Of a stretch of 64,000 nucleotides of DNA, positions 44,831 through 56,346 are shown one piece after another (the first letter of the stretch is position 1; each line of letters starts with the position of its first letter). Position numbers and translations under genes: made by a program. The stretch comes from Epithemia pelagica (Eukaryota > Bacillariophyta > Bacillariophyceae > Surirellales > Surirellaceae). Below the pieces are notes generated by a model that had not been told where the DNA came from, searched no databases, and saw only the letters and a list, made by a program, of their open reading frames with translations. Where the stretch lies: NCBI GenBank assembly GCA_946965045.2, contig OX337234.1:3100001-3164000 (forward strand). The letters run 5' to 3'.

Positions 44831-45389
44831 AGGACCACGACAGTGCAGGGTTCCTTCTGGGCCTTACTATTGTCATGGAGGAAAGCACACCAGTGATTCT
44901 CAGTTTATTTTTGAAAGAGGCTTTACATGTCCCCAGTTCCTTGGCGACGTGTTCGGAAGGGTGGATAACGACAGGAACACGGGAACACGACAAATTTTTG
45001 CGGTCCGATGTGGATTTGGTTGGTCTCTGTTGATGTATAACACAATCTCTGTATGATACTCTTATTTCATATCCCATGAAAAGACACAAAAGCCTATAGC
45101 AACAACACTTATTGCAAATCTCGTGTTTCGTGAAGTTATGTTGATCTATGGTGCTCACCTTGGTGAAAGAAATTCCATCCAATCAGTGAGGTACTCCTAC
45201 TACGGAATAGTTGCCTTAACTAGATACGAGATGCGTCAATGTAGGATAGACATATGACATCTATCATTAGAGCCTCTGTCTTTCTAAACCTTAACCTTAA
45301 AAAGATACCAGTTCGGAGTATCTTATTTGGTGTTGCGGTTTCTCTTCCAACTAAAATTTTACAGCTCTATTGCAGCAACAAAACAAATA
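44831..45389. other. Intergenic, no convincing gene
   Basis: AT-rich, with GTACTCCTAC at about 45190-45200, a half of the palindrome seen elsewhere. The end is the upstream region of the interrupted kinase gene. Confidence 0.5.
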
Positions 45390-45843
45390 ATGGAAACAAC
45401 AACATCGGATCTCTACGACTTTAGTGCCATTGGGTTTTTGGTCTATGACACACTGTGCCGACCCGCTGACAAAATGCCTCCTCCAGGTAAGCATGCATCC
45501 ACATGGAAGGCCAACAAAGCAAGGACATGCATACAACGTTCTCTGACACTCTGGGGATCTCGGTTCATTTAGGTGGTGCAACCATTGTACAAGAGCTACG
45601 AATGACACCCGCCGGAACGGCAGGAGGTACGGCCATGGTGTGTGGCATATTGGGTCTCAAGGGCCAGATTGTCTCGCAAGTAGGACAAGACGATGCTGGT
45701 GACTTTTTGGTCAACAAATTGCGCGACGACTATGGGGTTTCCACCTCTCTGGTATCTCGCAACCAAGACGGTGTCCAAACTCCGTGTAGCATGTTGCCCA
45801 TTCATTCGTCGGGAGACCGAACCGGTTTTTTTTGTCCTGGAAC

Positions 45844-45848
45844 GACAG
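45844..45848. repeat. Target site duplication, left copy (GACAG)
   Basis: GACAG directly precedes the 5' LTR and is repeated directly after the 3' LTR. Confidence 0.85.
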
Positions 45849-46617
45849 AGTTAAAGTACGGCTAGCTATAGACCTAGAACTACCTTTCGAAGAACAACAC
45901 CTAGACTCTATGAGAGTACACGTCTACCATGACATAGCTGTGCCATCTGTCCTGCAAGCTTGTGCGAACACGTGCGTGGACGGCTGACGAAGCTGTGCCC
46001 ATGTATGTGACATGTCCGAGCCTGCGGCACAATGTTCCCTCTCTGAATAACCCTGGTGTTTTGTGATACACATTTACATATGCCCACTACTATCTACGAC
46101 AGGCAAAAGCCGGACGAGCTCCACTCGGAAGCAAAGTCCAGGCTATGTCTCACCTAAAACATACACGTCTCCAACTTACAACAAGATTCACCAAAGGATC
46201 ATGGATACTTGGTTCAAGCCAATAGTTCCGCCTCTATCCCTCACAGTTTGAGTATATGGAACAGGTTCTATGCACTAAGAGAACAAGTTCCATTAGTCCC
46301 TAAACGTAGAGCGTCTGTAGCGCCTTACCTAGAAGTCAAAGATGTTTCTTCACCGGGCCCAACGATTCGGGAAAAGTAAACTCTTTATGACTGAAAGGAA
46401 GTAATGAAAGAGCAATCATGAGAAACAAACACTTTCGATAGAATAAGCTCACTTCTTATAAAAACCTGAAAGTTGTAAGCAACCTTTAGGAAGGAGTCAA
46501 CCATACTAACCTAGTACAAGGTGAGGGCCCCATCGTGTACCGAGTGAACTGGTTGACTACAGAAGTTCAGAGCACTAACCATCACGTCTTACGTTAGTTT
46601 TTCTACATACATTAAGT
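45849..46617 (+). repeat. 5' LTR
   Basis: 769 bp, matches 55573-56341 at a constant offset of 9724. A TATAAAA box at about 46457-46463 probably marks the promoter. Confidence 0.93.
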
Positions 46618-46630
46618 GGTTATTGAGCCC
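46617..46630 (+). promoter_or_regulatory. Putative primer-binding site and gag leader start
   Basis: TGGTTATTGAGCCC begins at the last base of the LTR; TGG is the usual complement of tRNA CCA. The 480 bases after it, up to 47096, are the untranslated leader; the gag frame is open upstream to about 46878 but has no ATG there. Confidence 0.6.
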
Positions 46631-47096
46631 AAAGAGGCTGACGAACCGTACGCCTCCTCTATCGTATTGCCGACAAGACCGACGGACCGAACCAACCTCT
46701 CTTCAGTGTGAATTATTGTATTCATCAGGAAGGGAACGACAAATCTCCATTGCTACGTGGTTATCGACCCACTAGCATCCAACCAAGCGCGCCGGAAGCC
46801 ATCACGGCTCCAACCAAGGTACCAACACGAGCGACGAGGACTCACCAACTTCCAGTGGTGCAGGAAGCTTCGACCTCGTGTCCATACCAGGTGACGAAGA
46901 CACCGTATCCAGTACCGTTGATCTTCCAACACCTGTAGCCAATCCGACGAACGAAGACACCCTTGTTGACGAACAAGGACAGAGTATTGCTGCTTCGGAA
47001 TCGCAGATTGTTGAGTCTCCACCAGGTCCATCTAACAACGACACCCAACATCAGGGTTTGATTGTTGCATCTCAACGACAAAGAAGGAAGACCACC

Positions 47097-50000
47097 ATGA
47101 GTGACGAGACTCCTACTCCTCCACCCGGTATCGATTACCGCCCCGACCCGCCGAAGATTGGCGGACTGGTCCGAAGCAAGAAGGACGAATGGGTGGCCTG
47201 GACTGGAGGAAAACCCACGTACAAGTGGGATGGGTTAGAGGTAAAGGCGACAGAACCACTGCGAACGATGCAGATACGTACCCTGACCGACAAGAAATAC
47301 TACGATCGTATCTCCGGGCCTGACGAAAAGTACAGCAAGAAGACCGGTGATTTTAGCCGTCTCCAGGATGAAATCAAGCAGCACTTGATTAAACACGGCA
47401 TGGATTCGATCGCATACCTCCCCAATCCTCATGATCCCAAAGACATGTTGTTCATTGTAATCGAGCACCCAAAATATACGATGAGCAAGGTGAAGGAATT
47501 GATGAAGACGCAGATTGTGAGTTATGACAAGTACGACAGAAACAACGACGTCAGTGCCCAGGACTACTTACTGGACTGTTTGGAAAAGTCCTTTAGGCAC
47601 GAAGTTGAGGACCAGAGTCGGGAAGTGACGTGCTTCCCCGAGCTCTTCATGGTCCTTGTCACCATCGTGACACATGATTCCCCGCAGCACTGGGAACAAG
47701 TGAAGCACGAGATGCGAGCTCTTGTGCCTCACAAGTACCCTGGCCACGATATTATGGCGTTGACTAAAGATTTTTCGGAAAAAGCGCGACCGTTGATCGC
47801 AGCTGGACAGTACGACCACACTCTGACTGGGAACCTCCTAGCTAACATCCTCAAGACTGAATGGCCTGACACGCCTAAGTTCGACCTACTTACTCTGAAC
47901 AAGCGTGTCAATGACGGTATTATCCATATTCGGTTTCTAGATCGCTCTATCGGAGACAGTCATATGAAGAAAGAGCGTCTTTTGTACACAGATGTTATCG
48001 AAGAGGCGAACAAGAAGTACCTAATCTGTGTCAAGGAAGGTGAATGGTCACCTAAACGAAGTTCTCCTGATTCTAAATCCGTCCCCTCGTCGTTCACCGC
48101 TAACAAGGCTACCGTTTCGAAGACTAAGAAGAAACGGCATTCTATTATGACTCAAGCTAGTCTTAATGCACTCATTCAGACACTTCGAAACCCGCCGGGT
48201 TCCAATCCGACTCCAAGCAATGGACCAAACACCCAGCCTGGCTCCAATCACCGCGACAGGAAGGGAAAGCCGATTCACAAGCGTAACAACACTCGCGTTG
48301 ATCGATCGCAGGCTCACCCTTGGAAGAAGATCCCTCCTGCTCCTGGTGCACCTGAGCAGCAGACGATCCAGGGTCAGCGGTGGTTCTGGTGTGGTGTTTG
48401 TACCCGTTGGAACACCTCTCACACCACGGCAAACCATATTGTTGGGTATAAAAAGTCTCCTGGCGACAAGGACAAAGCAAAACCTCGGAATGCCACCCAT
48501 GCGAAGAAACTTGAACTCGAAGTATCCGCTTGGCAGACCGAATTCGATCTCGACCAACTTGATCCTCCTGCCTTGCCCGTCGCTGCTTTACCCGACTGTA
48601 TGTCCCTTGCCTCTGTGGATTGTTGCGAAGCTCTGATGAATGATGATGATGATTGTTGCGATTCGGTTGATTGTTGCAAGGACACCGTCGACCACTACGT
48701 CTTCTTCACCATTTGGGACATGTCACCATCCGATGACAGCTCGTCCATGGACTGCAGTTCCACCAACTCTGGAAACGACGATGATGACACTGACCGGACA
48801 CCGCCTATTCCGTTTGACGAATTGCGCCGCATCCTGTCACCCAACAACAATGAACCAACCGCCACCAATCACAACGATAGCGACCACAAAGATGATGACA
48901 ATGAACCATGCACTTGCAACACAGAAACAAAAGAAAAGAAAACAAGCACAAATAATGAAACAGTCTCGATCTGTCGACCTCACAAGGACGATGACAGCTC
49001 CACTGAAAGTGAAGACAACGAAGATGAGTATGCTGATATGCCACCACTTGTGGCACAAAAACTCACACCAGTTGTGGCAAACAAAGACTTACCGAGTTCG
49101 ACAAGTAACAAGGAAGAAGAACAAGAAAAGACAAAGGGAAAGTTGAGTGGATCGCATGCCAAGACACTGTACTTCGACAGGTGGGACGACATCGATATGT
49201 GGTACGGCAGTGACCACAGTCCCACAGACCAACGTACCTTCTCTAGCGTTGAAGCCAACGCAGCTGTGCACGACAAAAGCTTCGACAGCACCAAGATCAA
49301 GCAGGAGGACGAACAGGATAGTGATGAGAATGCTGGTGGTTTGGACACAACCATGGATACACAAGAAGGATCGCTTATCAGCCATGACAACAGCAGCGAC
49401 CTTACCCACCTCAAGAACCTGCAAGAAGGACTCCTGGACGACTCGAAGCCGCCAGCTCTTCGGCGACCCGAGATCTCACCGGTGACGAACCCGACGCCAT
49501 TGCGCCATGACCAATTCCCGACTCCTGCCACTGAAGCTCTCGAGCAGTGGACTCGAGGTTTTGTACCTCGGCCACGTCCACGTGATCCACGTATCTCCAT
49601 CGAGCAAGAAGCCAACACAGCAAAAAGAGACGGAATGAGGTACGAAAGGGCGCAGTACACGGTGTACGCTCTTCGACATCAAGAACCAGAACTTACCGTG
49701 GCTGTCGCCTACCAGCGAGTCAAGGACGAAGAATGGTTCGTGGGATGGTTCATTGATGGAACCAGAATCCCGAACCATCCGAATCCAGCTCCCGTCTGGC
49801 CCGAGATGAGTGTGCACTCAACTCCTCTTCCTTGCCTTCTTCGCTCTCGAATCATGGAGCACCGACCCATTGACCAGAAATATGATCAATTTGTCTCGTT
49901 CTTGAATCAGAGTAACGCCACGCCTTCTCCCGTGAATATTTCCGATCCACCGCCCGTCGATCTACATTCAAGAAGCACAGCGTGTGAGACCTTGGAGAAC

Positions 50001-53000
50001 ATGGCTGATGAACCTGTCTCATCCACCTCTTTCGTCGACAACAGTCAACTTGGTGCACTGTACGTACCAACAGATACCAGCGAAACCGACGACGACTCTA
50101 GGACCAAAAAGCGCAGTGCAAATCCATTTGCAAAATACTATGCCTGTGCTGCCATGGTGGATCTCGACGACACCACAAACTTGCAAGGAGACGATGCTGC
50201 AGAAAATGAAGCCGAACTGGCTCGCCATCCTGACACCATGGATGAGCTGATCACAAGTGCGGCCGACCACTTATGGTTTTTGTATGCTGAGTATTCCCAT
50301 GCAGCTGACCCGGGACTCAAAGATCTTTTGACTCTTCGGATTCAAAATACCCGTCGCATGATTCGCGACATGTGGTATTTTATTCTTGAGTGCGAACAAA
50401 CACCAGGATCGCCCTACGAACATGCGGGATTGAGTCTCGTACATGATGTAGCCTATGAACTGACGAAATGTGGACCAATTTCACCACCGTGGTACAACTT
50501 GGATCGCCCCTGTCTTACGGTCACTCCCGATCGAGTCTCTTCTAATGACTCCATCTCTACTGTGACTGTTGACCAAGACAGGTCCTATCCTACAGATGAC
50601 CACGCGAAGGTTTATATGGCTGCGTTTGACATGTCATACACCGAGTCAACCCGCCGTGGTCGCCCTTACGTGACTCCGCCACGCGCTCCCGCGCCTGTCG
50701 ACACTACTGTTGACTCAAGATCCCTGAGCCGTCACATGTTACGTGCTAGCTTCATCACGTTGGTTGTGGTGGTACCCAGTGTCCTCTATCTTCTGCCATC
50801 ACCCCAACCCTCCACCTATGCAACTACAGTCTTCACAGACGGAATGGCCTCTCTCATGTCTAGCTTTGGCTACTACTGGATGGGAACCAAGACTTTATTT
50901 TATGGACTATGGGCTTTGCTCTGGAGCGTTTTGGCCCATCCATCATGCCAACCTGCCTTCTTTTCTTGGCTTTCCTGCTGGATTGTTGTTTTGATCTTGC
51001 TTCCCAAGACCATTTCACCCGTGACAGGCCATCCTTCTCCTTTGTTCAACTCCACATCGACACCTTCCGTCCACCATTTCCGTGCCACTCTCCATCCGGT
51101 ACCTCCGCCCTCTTCTACCTTATCATCTGGTGGATTGTGGAGTGTGGTGAGCAATGGACTGGCCTATGCAATGAGCCGCCGTTTCCCGCTCATTTACATC
51201 CGTTTGATTGTTGGGTCGTTTTGTAAGTTGTTGCATCTGGACTCTTTTGGGTCCACTCACGCTGCTCCTCCGTGTGCACCAGTCAGTACCCGTCCGAAAA
51301 GAGGGAGGAACACTGCATTCCCTTTGAATCACCCTCGTGTCAAGCGAAAGCCGTCGTTTCGATCCGTGACTTCTTCACCGGCACACAAACGAGCGCGTAT
51401 GCGACAACGAATGCCACGACCAATCCCTCTCCGTCGTCGCGCAACTCCGTACAACAACAACAACAACTCAGCACGTACCAGGTTTAATCCACCCATGGGA
51501 ACCCGCAGCTCTGTGATTCCCACGAATAGCTACCAGCGCTTCCATTACAACAACCGAACCTCGTTCACGACGCCCAATCGTCGTAACAGAAACACCGATA
51601 ACCACTCACCCACTCGAAGTGAAGCCTTGAGGAGCAACCGACAGTCATCAACCCCAAGACAAGTCTTTGGTTTGACTGCATACCTTGAGGAACTCCGCTC
51701 CCTCAACGCCTTTCAAGTCTTGGGGAACACACGCAACTACGACTCATGGAGGTACATCACTCCTGCTGGCTTGGAAGCGTGCCTTCAGGATCCAATGGCC
51801 TTGAGGAGCGCAATGCCGAATGATGCGTCTTATCCCATCATCTGGGATAGTGGCGCCAGCATCTCCATTACCAACAACGAAAAAGACTTCGTGGGCAAGA
51901 TCGAACCACTACCAAACTTCAAGGTGAAAGGCATTGCCAATCGCATGAAAGCGATTGGCCGCGGAGAGGTCTTGTGGAGCATCCTTGATTCTTCTGGGAA
52001 CATCCGACAACTTCGAATTCCTGCTTTCCTGGTACCCAAGACAAGTGTCAGACTGTTATCGACACAGAGTTTGCTTCAGACGTATGACGGCGAAAAGATT
52101 GTGCAAGACGGTAAAACATTGGTACTCACCGGTTTACCTGAAGACGCGACACGAACACAAGTCACTGTCGTTGTGAATCCGCAAAACAATCTCCCAATGT
52201 CATACGGTTACAACCATGAGGAAGTAACCAAGAGTTCGCATGCTCTCAACACAATCGTCAACGAAACATCAGAACAAAACAAGAATCTTAGTGAGACACA
52301 GAAGGAACTGGTACGTTGGCATCTACGCCTTGGGCATCTATCGTTTCGTCGAATCCAGTTCATTATGAGAACTGGAATTCTCGCAAAAACTGAGCAACAG
52401 CGTCGTTTGCACACAAAAGCAGCATCACTCACCGACTTACCTCTTTGTGCAGCGTGTCAATATGGAAAACAAAAGAGACGTCCATCACCTGGAACCTTGA
52501 GTTCCATTGTAAAAGACAGACGGGGAATAACAAAAGCCGGAAATCTCTACCCTGGTCAGTGTGTAAGCGTAGATCACTTTGTATGCTCCACTAAAGGACG
52601 CTTATTTACATCCCGAGACAAGTCAAAATCTTCCGACCTGTACATGGGCGGCGCAATCTTTGTAGACCACGCTTCGGGATACACCTGGATTGGGTTCCAG
52701 AGTCATCTAAACACCCATGAGACCCTACAAGTAAAAGACTCATTCGAACTTTTCTGTAGAGATGTGGGAGTTGTGCCCCTACAGTACCTAACTGACAATG
52801 GCTCTGCCTTTACATCGGCTAAATATACGGAGTCCCTACAAAATTTTGCACAAACTTATCGATTTGCGGGAGTTGGGGCACATCACCATGCCGGTATAGC
52901 CGAACGTGCAATACAAACCATTATGTCTATAGCAAGAACGATGATGCTACACGCGGCCATACAATGGCCCGAAATGGCTGATCCTTCTCTATGGCCAATG

Positions 53001-55523
53001 GCAGTCGCACATGCAACTTTCTTAAGTAACCATGTCCCAAGCCTCGACACGGGCATAAGTCCCCATGACTTGTTTACACGAACAAGATGGGAGCAACGGA
53101 AATTCCATGACTTACATGTGTGGGGTTGTCCCGTCTATGTATTGGACAAAGCCATGGCTGACGGTAAGAAGCTTCCACGATGGAAGCCCCGCTCCACGCG
53201 AGGAATTCTCATGGGCCTAAGTACCCGTCATGCTACAACTGTACCACTGGTACTCAACCCCAATACGGGGTATATTACCCCTCAATTCCACGTTGTCTTC
53301 GACGACTGGTTTAGTACAATTGCCACATCCGTTGAAGACCTTCCTGACCTTACCAGTCACGAATGGGACCGACTTTTTGGTGACTCACACTACCAATACA
53401 TTGAGGACGATGATGATCTAGACTATGAGTCTCCAGCTCCACATGATGTTCTACATCATTCCGACTTTGGCAACAAACAGACCACTGTAACTCGATCTAT
53501 TGAGACTCACGACCCCCCTTCCGTCCTCCCTAGTCATTCTAACTCTCCTGGTATCTACCCTCTTAATACTCCTGGCTCTGCTCCAGGCGAGAAACCGGTG
53601 CCGTTGTCAGAGGGAGTAACCCCTCTTTCTCCATCGACGCCCCTTTCTCAGAGGGAAACAGTCCGTACCACTCCTACCAAACTACCTACTATCGCAGAGC
53701 AACCTTCTCCTATGACCCCTTCTTTGCCTGCACCCCCTTCTTTCGAGCCATCCACTCCTCAGAGGGAGCAACCACAATCGCCTCGCATCCCTACTCCAGC
53801 TCCCACACCTGGTCCAACTATGGTGTCTAGGCGTTCCGGACGAACTATTAGACCGCCCAAACGCTATGTACAAGACCTATGTAGTTTCCCAGCCTCTGTC
53901 CAGTCTAGTGACCTTCTCTCCATGATGAAAGCTTCCTTATCAGATCCTGACACCCTCAGTTATGATGAAGCTATGCGAGATAAGGATCTCACCAAGTGGC
54001 AGGCTGCAGCCAGCAAAGAAATCCGAGAACTAGAAGAAAAGGGAACATGGGTAGAGGTGCAGCAGAGTGAAGCAACTACGCGAATTTTACCCGGTACCTG
54101 GGTGTTTAAACGCAAAAGAACCCCTGACGGAGAAATTTCCAAGTTCAAAGCACGATATTGCGTTCGCGGTGACCTCCAGGAGTCAGAGCAAGAAAACTAT
54201 TCCCCTGTAGTCAACTGGAGTACTATTCGCATTGTACTCACCCTCAGTCTGATTCTAGGATGGGAACTTGCATGCATTGACTTCAATAATGCTTTTGTGC
54301 AAGCCACTTTGAATGAACCCGTATGGATCCATCTGCCTAGAGGATTTCGATCATCGTTAAAAGGAACTACATGCCTTAGGTTGGTCAAAAGCCTCTATGG
54401 ATTGTCATCGGCACCTAGACTGTGGTATGACCACCTAATACAGGCCCTCAAGGAAGACGGATTCCAAATGAGTAAACACGACCAATGTTTACTGTACAAG
54501 GAAAACATAATCATCTTTCTATGGGTAGACGACTGTGGAGTGTGCGCACCTACAATTACCTTAATTGACGAACTAGTTGAACGATTGAAGAAAAAGGGCT
54601 TATCACTGGAAAAAGAAGGAAATTTCACCAATTATTTGGGGATCAACTTTGTCCGAGATGAAAAGACCAATTCGATCACCATGACTCAAAAGGGACTTAT
54701 CAACAAGGTAATTGACGCTACCAATATGCAGGACTGCAACCCGAATTGGACCCCTGCTACGCAATTAGCATTGGGAAGCGATCCTGATGGGGAACCCATG
54801 AAAGAGAAATGGCAATACAGCTCTATCGTGGGAATGTTACTGTACCTTGCAACTAACACCCGACCAGATATAGCCTTCGCTGTGAGCCAAGTAGCACGAT
54901 TCAACTCTAATCCGAAGAAATCACATGCGGCAGCAGTGAAAACTATAGTGCGCTATCTAGCACGCACCAAGGATAAAGGAACCATCTTTACGCCAACTAA
55001 AGATTTCAAGCTAGATTGCTATGTGGATGCCGATTTCGCAGGACTACATGGAAGGGAGCCTCAAGACAACCCAGTAAGTGCTAAGTCCAGGACTGGTTAC
55101 ATTCTTAGCTTTTGTGGGTGTCCTCTTATTTGGCGGTCGCAGCTACAATCATCAGTTGCACTAAGTACCCTCCAAGCCGAGTACCACGCTCTCTCCCAAG
55201 CCATGCGAAGTGTGATAGCTACAAGACGCGTGATAGAGGAACTTCTAGCAAACCTAGACCTGCCATTTGAGAAGCCGACCATCTTCTCTGAAGTATTTGA
55301 AGACAATACAGGTGCCTTCTATCTTGCAACTAAGCAAAGATTGACACCTAGGACAAAACACTTCAACACGTACTTACACTTCTTCTGGGAACATGTAGGT
55401 GATCACCCAGGCGGAGTGAAGGTAAGCATGGTAGGAACCGAGGAACAAAGGGCAGATTATTTCACCAAGTGCCAAACTCGGGAACTCTTCGAAAAGTGCC
55501 GTAAGCTCAATCAAGGATGGTAA
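47097..55523 (+). CDS. Copia gag-pol polyprotein, single ORF
   Basis: 2808 residues from the first ATG (MSDETPTPPPGID). Gag-like helical region to about residue 290. A zinc-knuckle-like motif FWCGVCTRWNTSHTTANH is near residue 430. Residues about 480-1580 are a long acidic spacer with two hydrophobic stretches (about 1215-1310). Protease active site DSGAS at about 1583. Integrase zinc module H..H..C..C at about 1740-1785, then the catalytic core D (SVDHF), D (LTDNGSAF) and E (AGIAERA). Reverse transcriptase from about 2300: CIDFNNAFVQATL, SLYGLSSAPRLWY and the catalytic box LWVDDCG (WVDD instead of YVDD). RNase H: YVDADFAG and STLQAEYHAL. The end at 55523 lies 49 bases before the 3' LTR. Confidence 0.93.
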   Translation: MSDETPTPPPGIDYRPDPPKIGGLVRSKKDEWVAWTGGKPTYKWDGLEVKATEPLRTMQIRTLTDKKYYDRISGPDEKYSKKTGDFSRLQDEIKQHLIKHGMDSIAYLPNPHDPKDMLFIVIEHPKYTMSKVKELMKTQIVSYDKYDRNNDVSAQDYLLDCLEKSFRHEVEDQSREVTCFPELFMVLVTIVTHDSPQHWEQVKHEMRALVPHKYPGHDIMALTKDFSEKARPLIAAGQYDHTLTGNLLANILKTEWPDTPKFDLLTLNKRVNDGIIHIRFLDRSIGDSHMKKERLLYTDVIEEANKKYLICVKEGEWSPKRSSPDSKSVPSSFTANKATVSKTKKKRHSIMTQASLNALIQTLRNPPGSNPTPSNGPNTQPGSNHRDRKGKPIHKRNNTRVDRSQAHPWKKIPPAPGAPEQQTIQGQRWFWCGVCTRWNTSHTTANHIVGYKKSPGDKDKAKPRNATHAKKLELEVSAWQTEFDLDQLDPPALPVAALPDCMSLASVDCCEALMNDDDDCCDSVDCCKDTVDHYVFFTIWDMSPSDDSSSMDCSSTNSGNDDDDTDRTPPIPFDELRRILSPNNNEPTATNHNDSDHKDDDNEPCTCNTETKEKKTSTNNETVSICRPHKDDDSSTESEDNEDEYADMPPLVAQKLTPVVANKDLPSSTSNKEEEQEKTKGKLSGSHAKTLYFDRWDDIDMWYGSDHSPTDQRTFSSVEANAAVHDKSFDSTKIKQEDEQDSDENAGGLDTTMDTQEGSLISHDNSSDLTHLKNLQEGLLDDSKPPALRRPEISPVTNPTPLRHDQFPTPATEALEQWTRGFVPRPRPRDPRISIEQEANTAKRDGMRYERAQYTVYALRHQEPELTVAVAYQRVKDEEWFVGWFIDGTRIPNHPNPAPVWPEMSVHSTPLPCLLRSRIMEHRPIDQKYDQFVSFLNQSNATPSPVNISDPPPVDLHSRSTACETLENMADEPVSSTSFVDNSQLGALYVPTDTSETDDDSRTKKRSANPFAKYYACAAMVDLDDTTNLQGDDAAENEAELARHPDTMDELITSAADHLWFLYAEYSHAADPGLKDLLTLRIQNTRRMIRDMWYFILECEQTPGSPYEHAGLSLVHDVAYELTKCGPISPPWYNLDRPCLTVTPDRVSSNDSISTVTVDQDRSYPTDDHAKVYMAAFDMSYTESTRRGRPYVTPPRAPAPVDTTVDSRSLSRHMLRASFITLVVVVPSVLYLLPSPQPSTYATTVFTDGMASLMSSFGYYWMGTKTLFYGLWALLWSVLAHPSCQPAFFSWLSCWIVVLILLPKTISPVTGHPSPLFNSTSTPSVHHFRATLHPVPPPSSTLSSGGLWSVVSNGLAYAMSRRFPLIYIRLIVGSFCKLLHLDSFGSTHAAPPCAPVSTRPKRGRNTAFPLNHPRVKRKPSFRSVTSSPAHKRARMRQRMPRPIPLRRRATPYNNNNNSARTRFNPPMGTRSSVIPTNSYQRFHYNNRTSFTTPNRRNRNTDNHSPTRSEALRSNRQSSTPRQVFGLTAYLEELRSLNAFQVLGNTRNYDSWRYITPAGLEACLQDPMALRSAMPNDASYPIIWDSGASISITNNEKDFVGKIEPLPNFKVKGIANRMKAIGRGEVLWSILDSSGNIRQLRIPAFLVPKTSVRLLSTQSLLQTYDGEKIVQDGKTLVLTGLPEDATRTQVTVVVNPQNNLPMSYGYNHEEVTKSSHALNTIVNETSEQNKNLSETQKELVRWHLRLGHLSFRRIQFIMRTGILAKTEQQRRLHTKAASLTDLPLCAACQYGKQKRRPSPGTLSSIVKDRRGITKAGNLYPGQCVSVDHFVCSTKGRLFTSRDKSKSSDLYMGGAIFVDHASGYTWIGFQSHLNTHETLQVKDSFELFCRDVGVVPLQYLTDNGSAFTSAKYTESLQNFAQTYRFAGVGAHHHAGIAERAIQTIMSIARTMMLHAAIQWPEMADPSLWPMAVAHATFLSNHVPSLDTGISPHDLFTRTRWEQRKFHDLHVWGCPVYVLDKAMADGKKLPRWKPRSTRGILMGLSTRHATTVPLVLNPNTGYITPQFHVVFDDWFSTIATSVEDLPDLTSHEWDRLFGDSHYQYIEDDDDLDYESPAPHDVLHHSDFGNKQTTVTRSIETHDPPSVLPSHSNSPGIYPLNTPGSAPGEKPVPLSEGVTPLSPSTPLSQRETVRTTPTKLPTIAEQPSPMTPSLPAPPSFEPSTPQREQPQSPRIPTPAPTPGPTMVSRRSGRTIRPPKRYVQDLCSFPASVQSSDLLSMMKASLSDPDTLSYDEAMRDKDLTKWQAAASKEIRELEEKGTWVEVQQSEATTRILPGTWVFKRKRTPDGEISKFKARYCVRGDLQESEQENYSPVVNWSTIRIVLTLSLILGWELACIDFNNAFVQATLNEPVWIHLPRGFRSSLKGTTCLRLVKSLYGLSSAPRLWYDHLIQALKEDGFQMSKHDQCLLYKENIIIFLWVDDCGVCAPTITLIDELVERLKKKGLSLEKEGNFTNYLGINFVRDEKTNSITMTQKGLINKVIDATNMQDCNPNWTPATQLALGSDPDGEPMKEKWQYSSIVGMLLYLATNTRPDIAFAVSQVARFNSNPKKSHAAAVKTIVRYLARTKDKGTIFTPTKDFKLDCYVDADFAGLHGREPQDNPVSAKSRTGYILSFCGCPLIWRSQLQSSVALSTLQAEYHALSQAMRSVIATRRVIEELLANLDLPFEKPTIFSEVFEDNTGAFYLATKQRLTPRTKHFNTYLHFFWEHVGDHPGGVKVSMVGTEEQRADYFTKCQTRELFEKCRKLNQGW

Positions 55524-55561
55524 ACTGAGTCTACGGCATGTCGTAATTCCCCAATCACTCC

Positions 55562-55572
55562 ATGAGAGGGAG
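55562..55572 (+). promoter_or_regulatory. Polypurine tract
   Basis: ATGAGAGGGAG immediately precedes the 3' LTR, as needed to prime plus-strand DNA synthesis. Confidence 0.75.
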
Positions 55573-56341
55573 AGTTAAAGTACGGCTAGCTATAGACCTA
55601 GAACTACCTTTCGAAGAACAACACCTAGACTCTATGAGAGTACACGTCTACCATGACATAGCTGTGCCATCTGTCCTGCAAGCTTGTGCGAACACGTGCG
55701 TGGACGGCTGACGAAGCTGTGCCCATGTATGTGACATGTCCGAGCCTGCGGCACAATGTTCCCTCTCTGAATAACCCTGGTGTTTTGTGATACACATTTA
55801 CATATGCCCACTACTATCTACGACAGGCAAAAGCCGGACGAGCTCCACTCGGAAGCAAAGTCCAGGCTATGTCTCACCTAAAACATACACGTCTCCAACT
55901 TACAACAAGATTCACCAAAGGATCATGGATACTTGGTTCAAGCCAATAGTTCCGCCTCTATCCCTCACAGTTTGAGTATATGGAACAGGTTCTATGCACT
56001 AAGAGAACAAGTTCCATTAGTCCCTAAACGTAGAGCGTCTGTAGCGCCTTACCTAGAAGTCAAAGATGTTTCTTCACCGGGCCCAACGATTCGGGAAAAG
56101 TAAACTCTTTATGACTGAAAGGAAGTAATGAAAGAGCAATCATGAGAAACAAACACTTTCGATAGAATAAGCTCACTTCTTATAAAAACCTGAAAGTTGT
56201 AAGCAACCTTTAGGAAGGAGTCAACCATACTAACCTAGTACAAGGTGAGGGCCCCATCGTGTACCGAGTGAACTGGTTGACTACAGAAGTTCAGAGCACT
56301 AACCATCACGTCTTACGTTAGTTTTTCTACATACATTAAGT
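55573..56341 (+). repeat. 3' LTR
   Basis: 769 bp, apparently identical to the 5' LTR; followed by GACAG. Confidence 0.93.
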
Positions 56342-56346
56342 GACAG
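56342..56346. repeat. Target site duplication, right copy (GACAG)
   Basis: Matches 45844-45848 and restores the kinase frame when one copy is removed with the element. Confidence 0.85.

Larger units (their letters stand above)
45849..56341 (+). mobile_element. Complete Ty1/copia LTR retrotransposon (diatom type)
   Basis: 10,493 bp with 769-bp LTRs at both ends that look identical by eye, a primer-binding site after the 5' LTR, one gag-pol reading frame without breaks, and a polypurine tract before the 3' LTR. Order of enzymes (protease, integrase, reverse transcriptase, RNase H) is that of copia. It is flanked by a 5-bp direct duplication (GACAG) inside the kinase gene, in the same orientation. 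Intact frame plus identical LTRs implies very recent insertion and probable competence. The LTR ends (AGTTAA...TTAAGT) lack the usual TG...CA, so the exact edge could shift by one or two bases. Confidence 0.95.

Noticed and set aside
46063-46251. 62-codon frame in the LTR
   Set aside because: Occurs identically in both LTRs; no motif; LTR promoter or R region.
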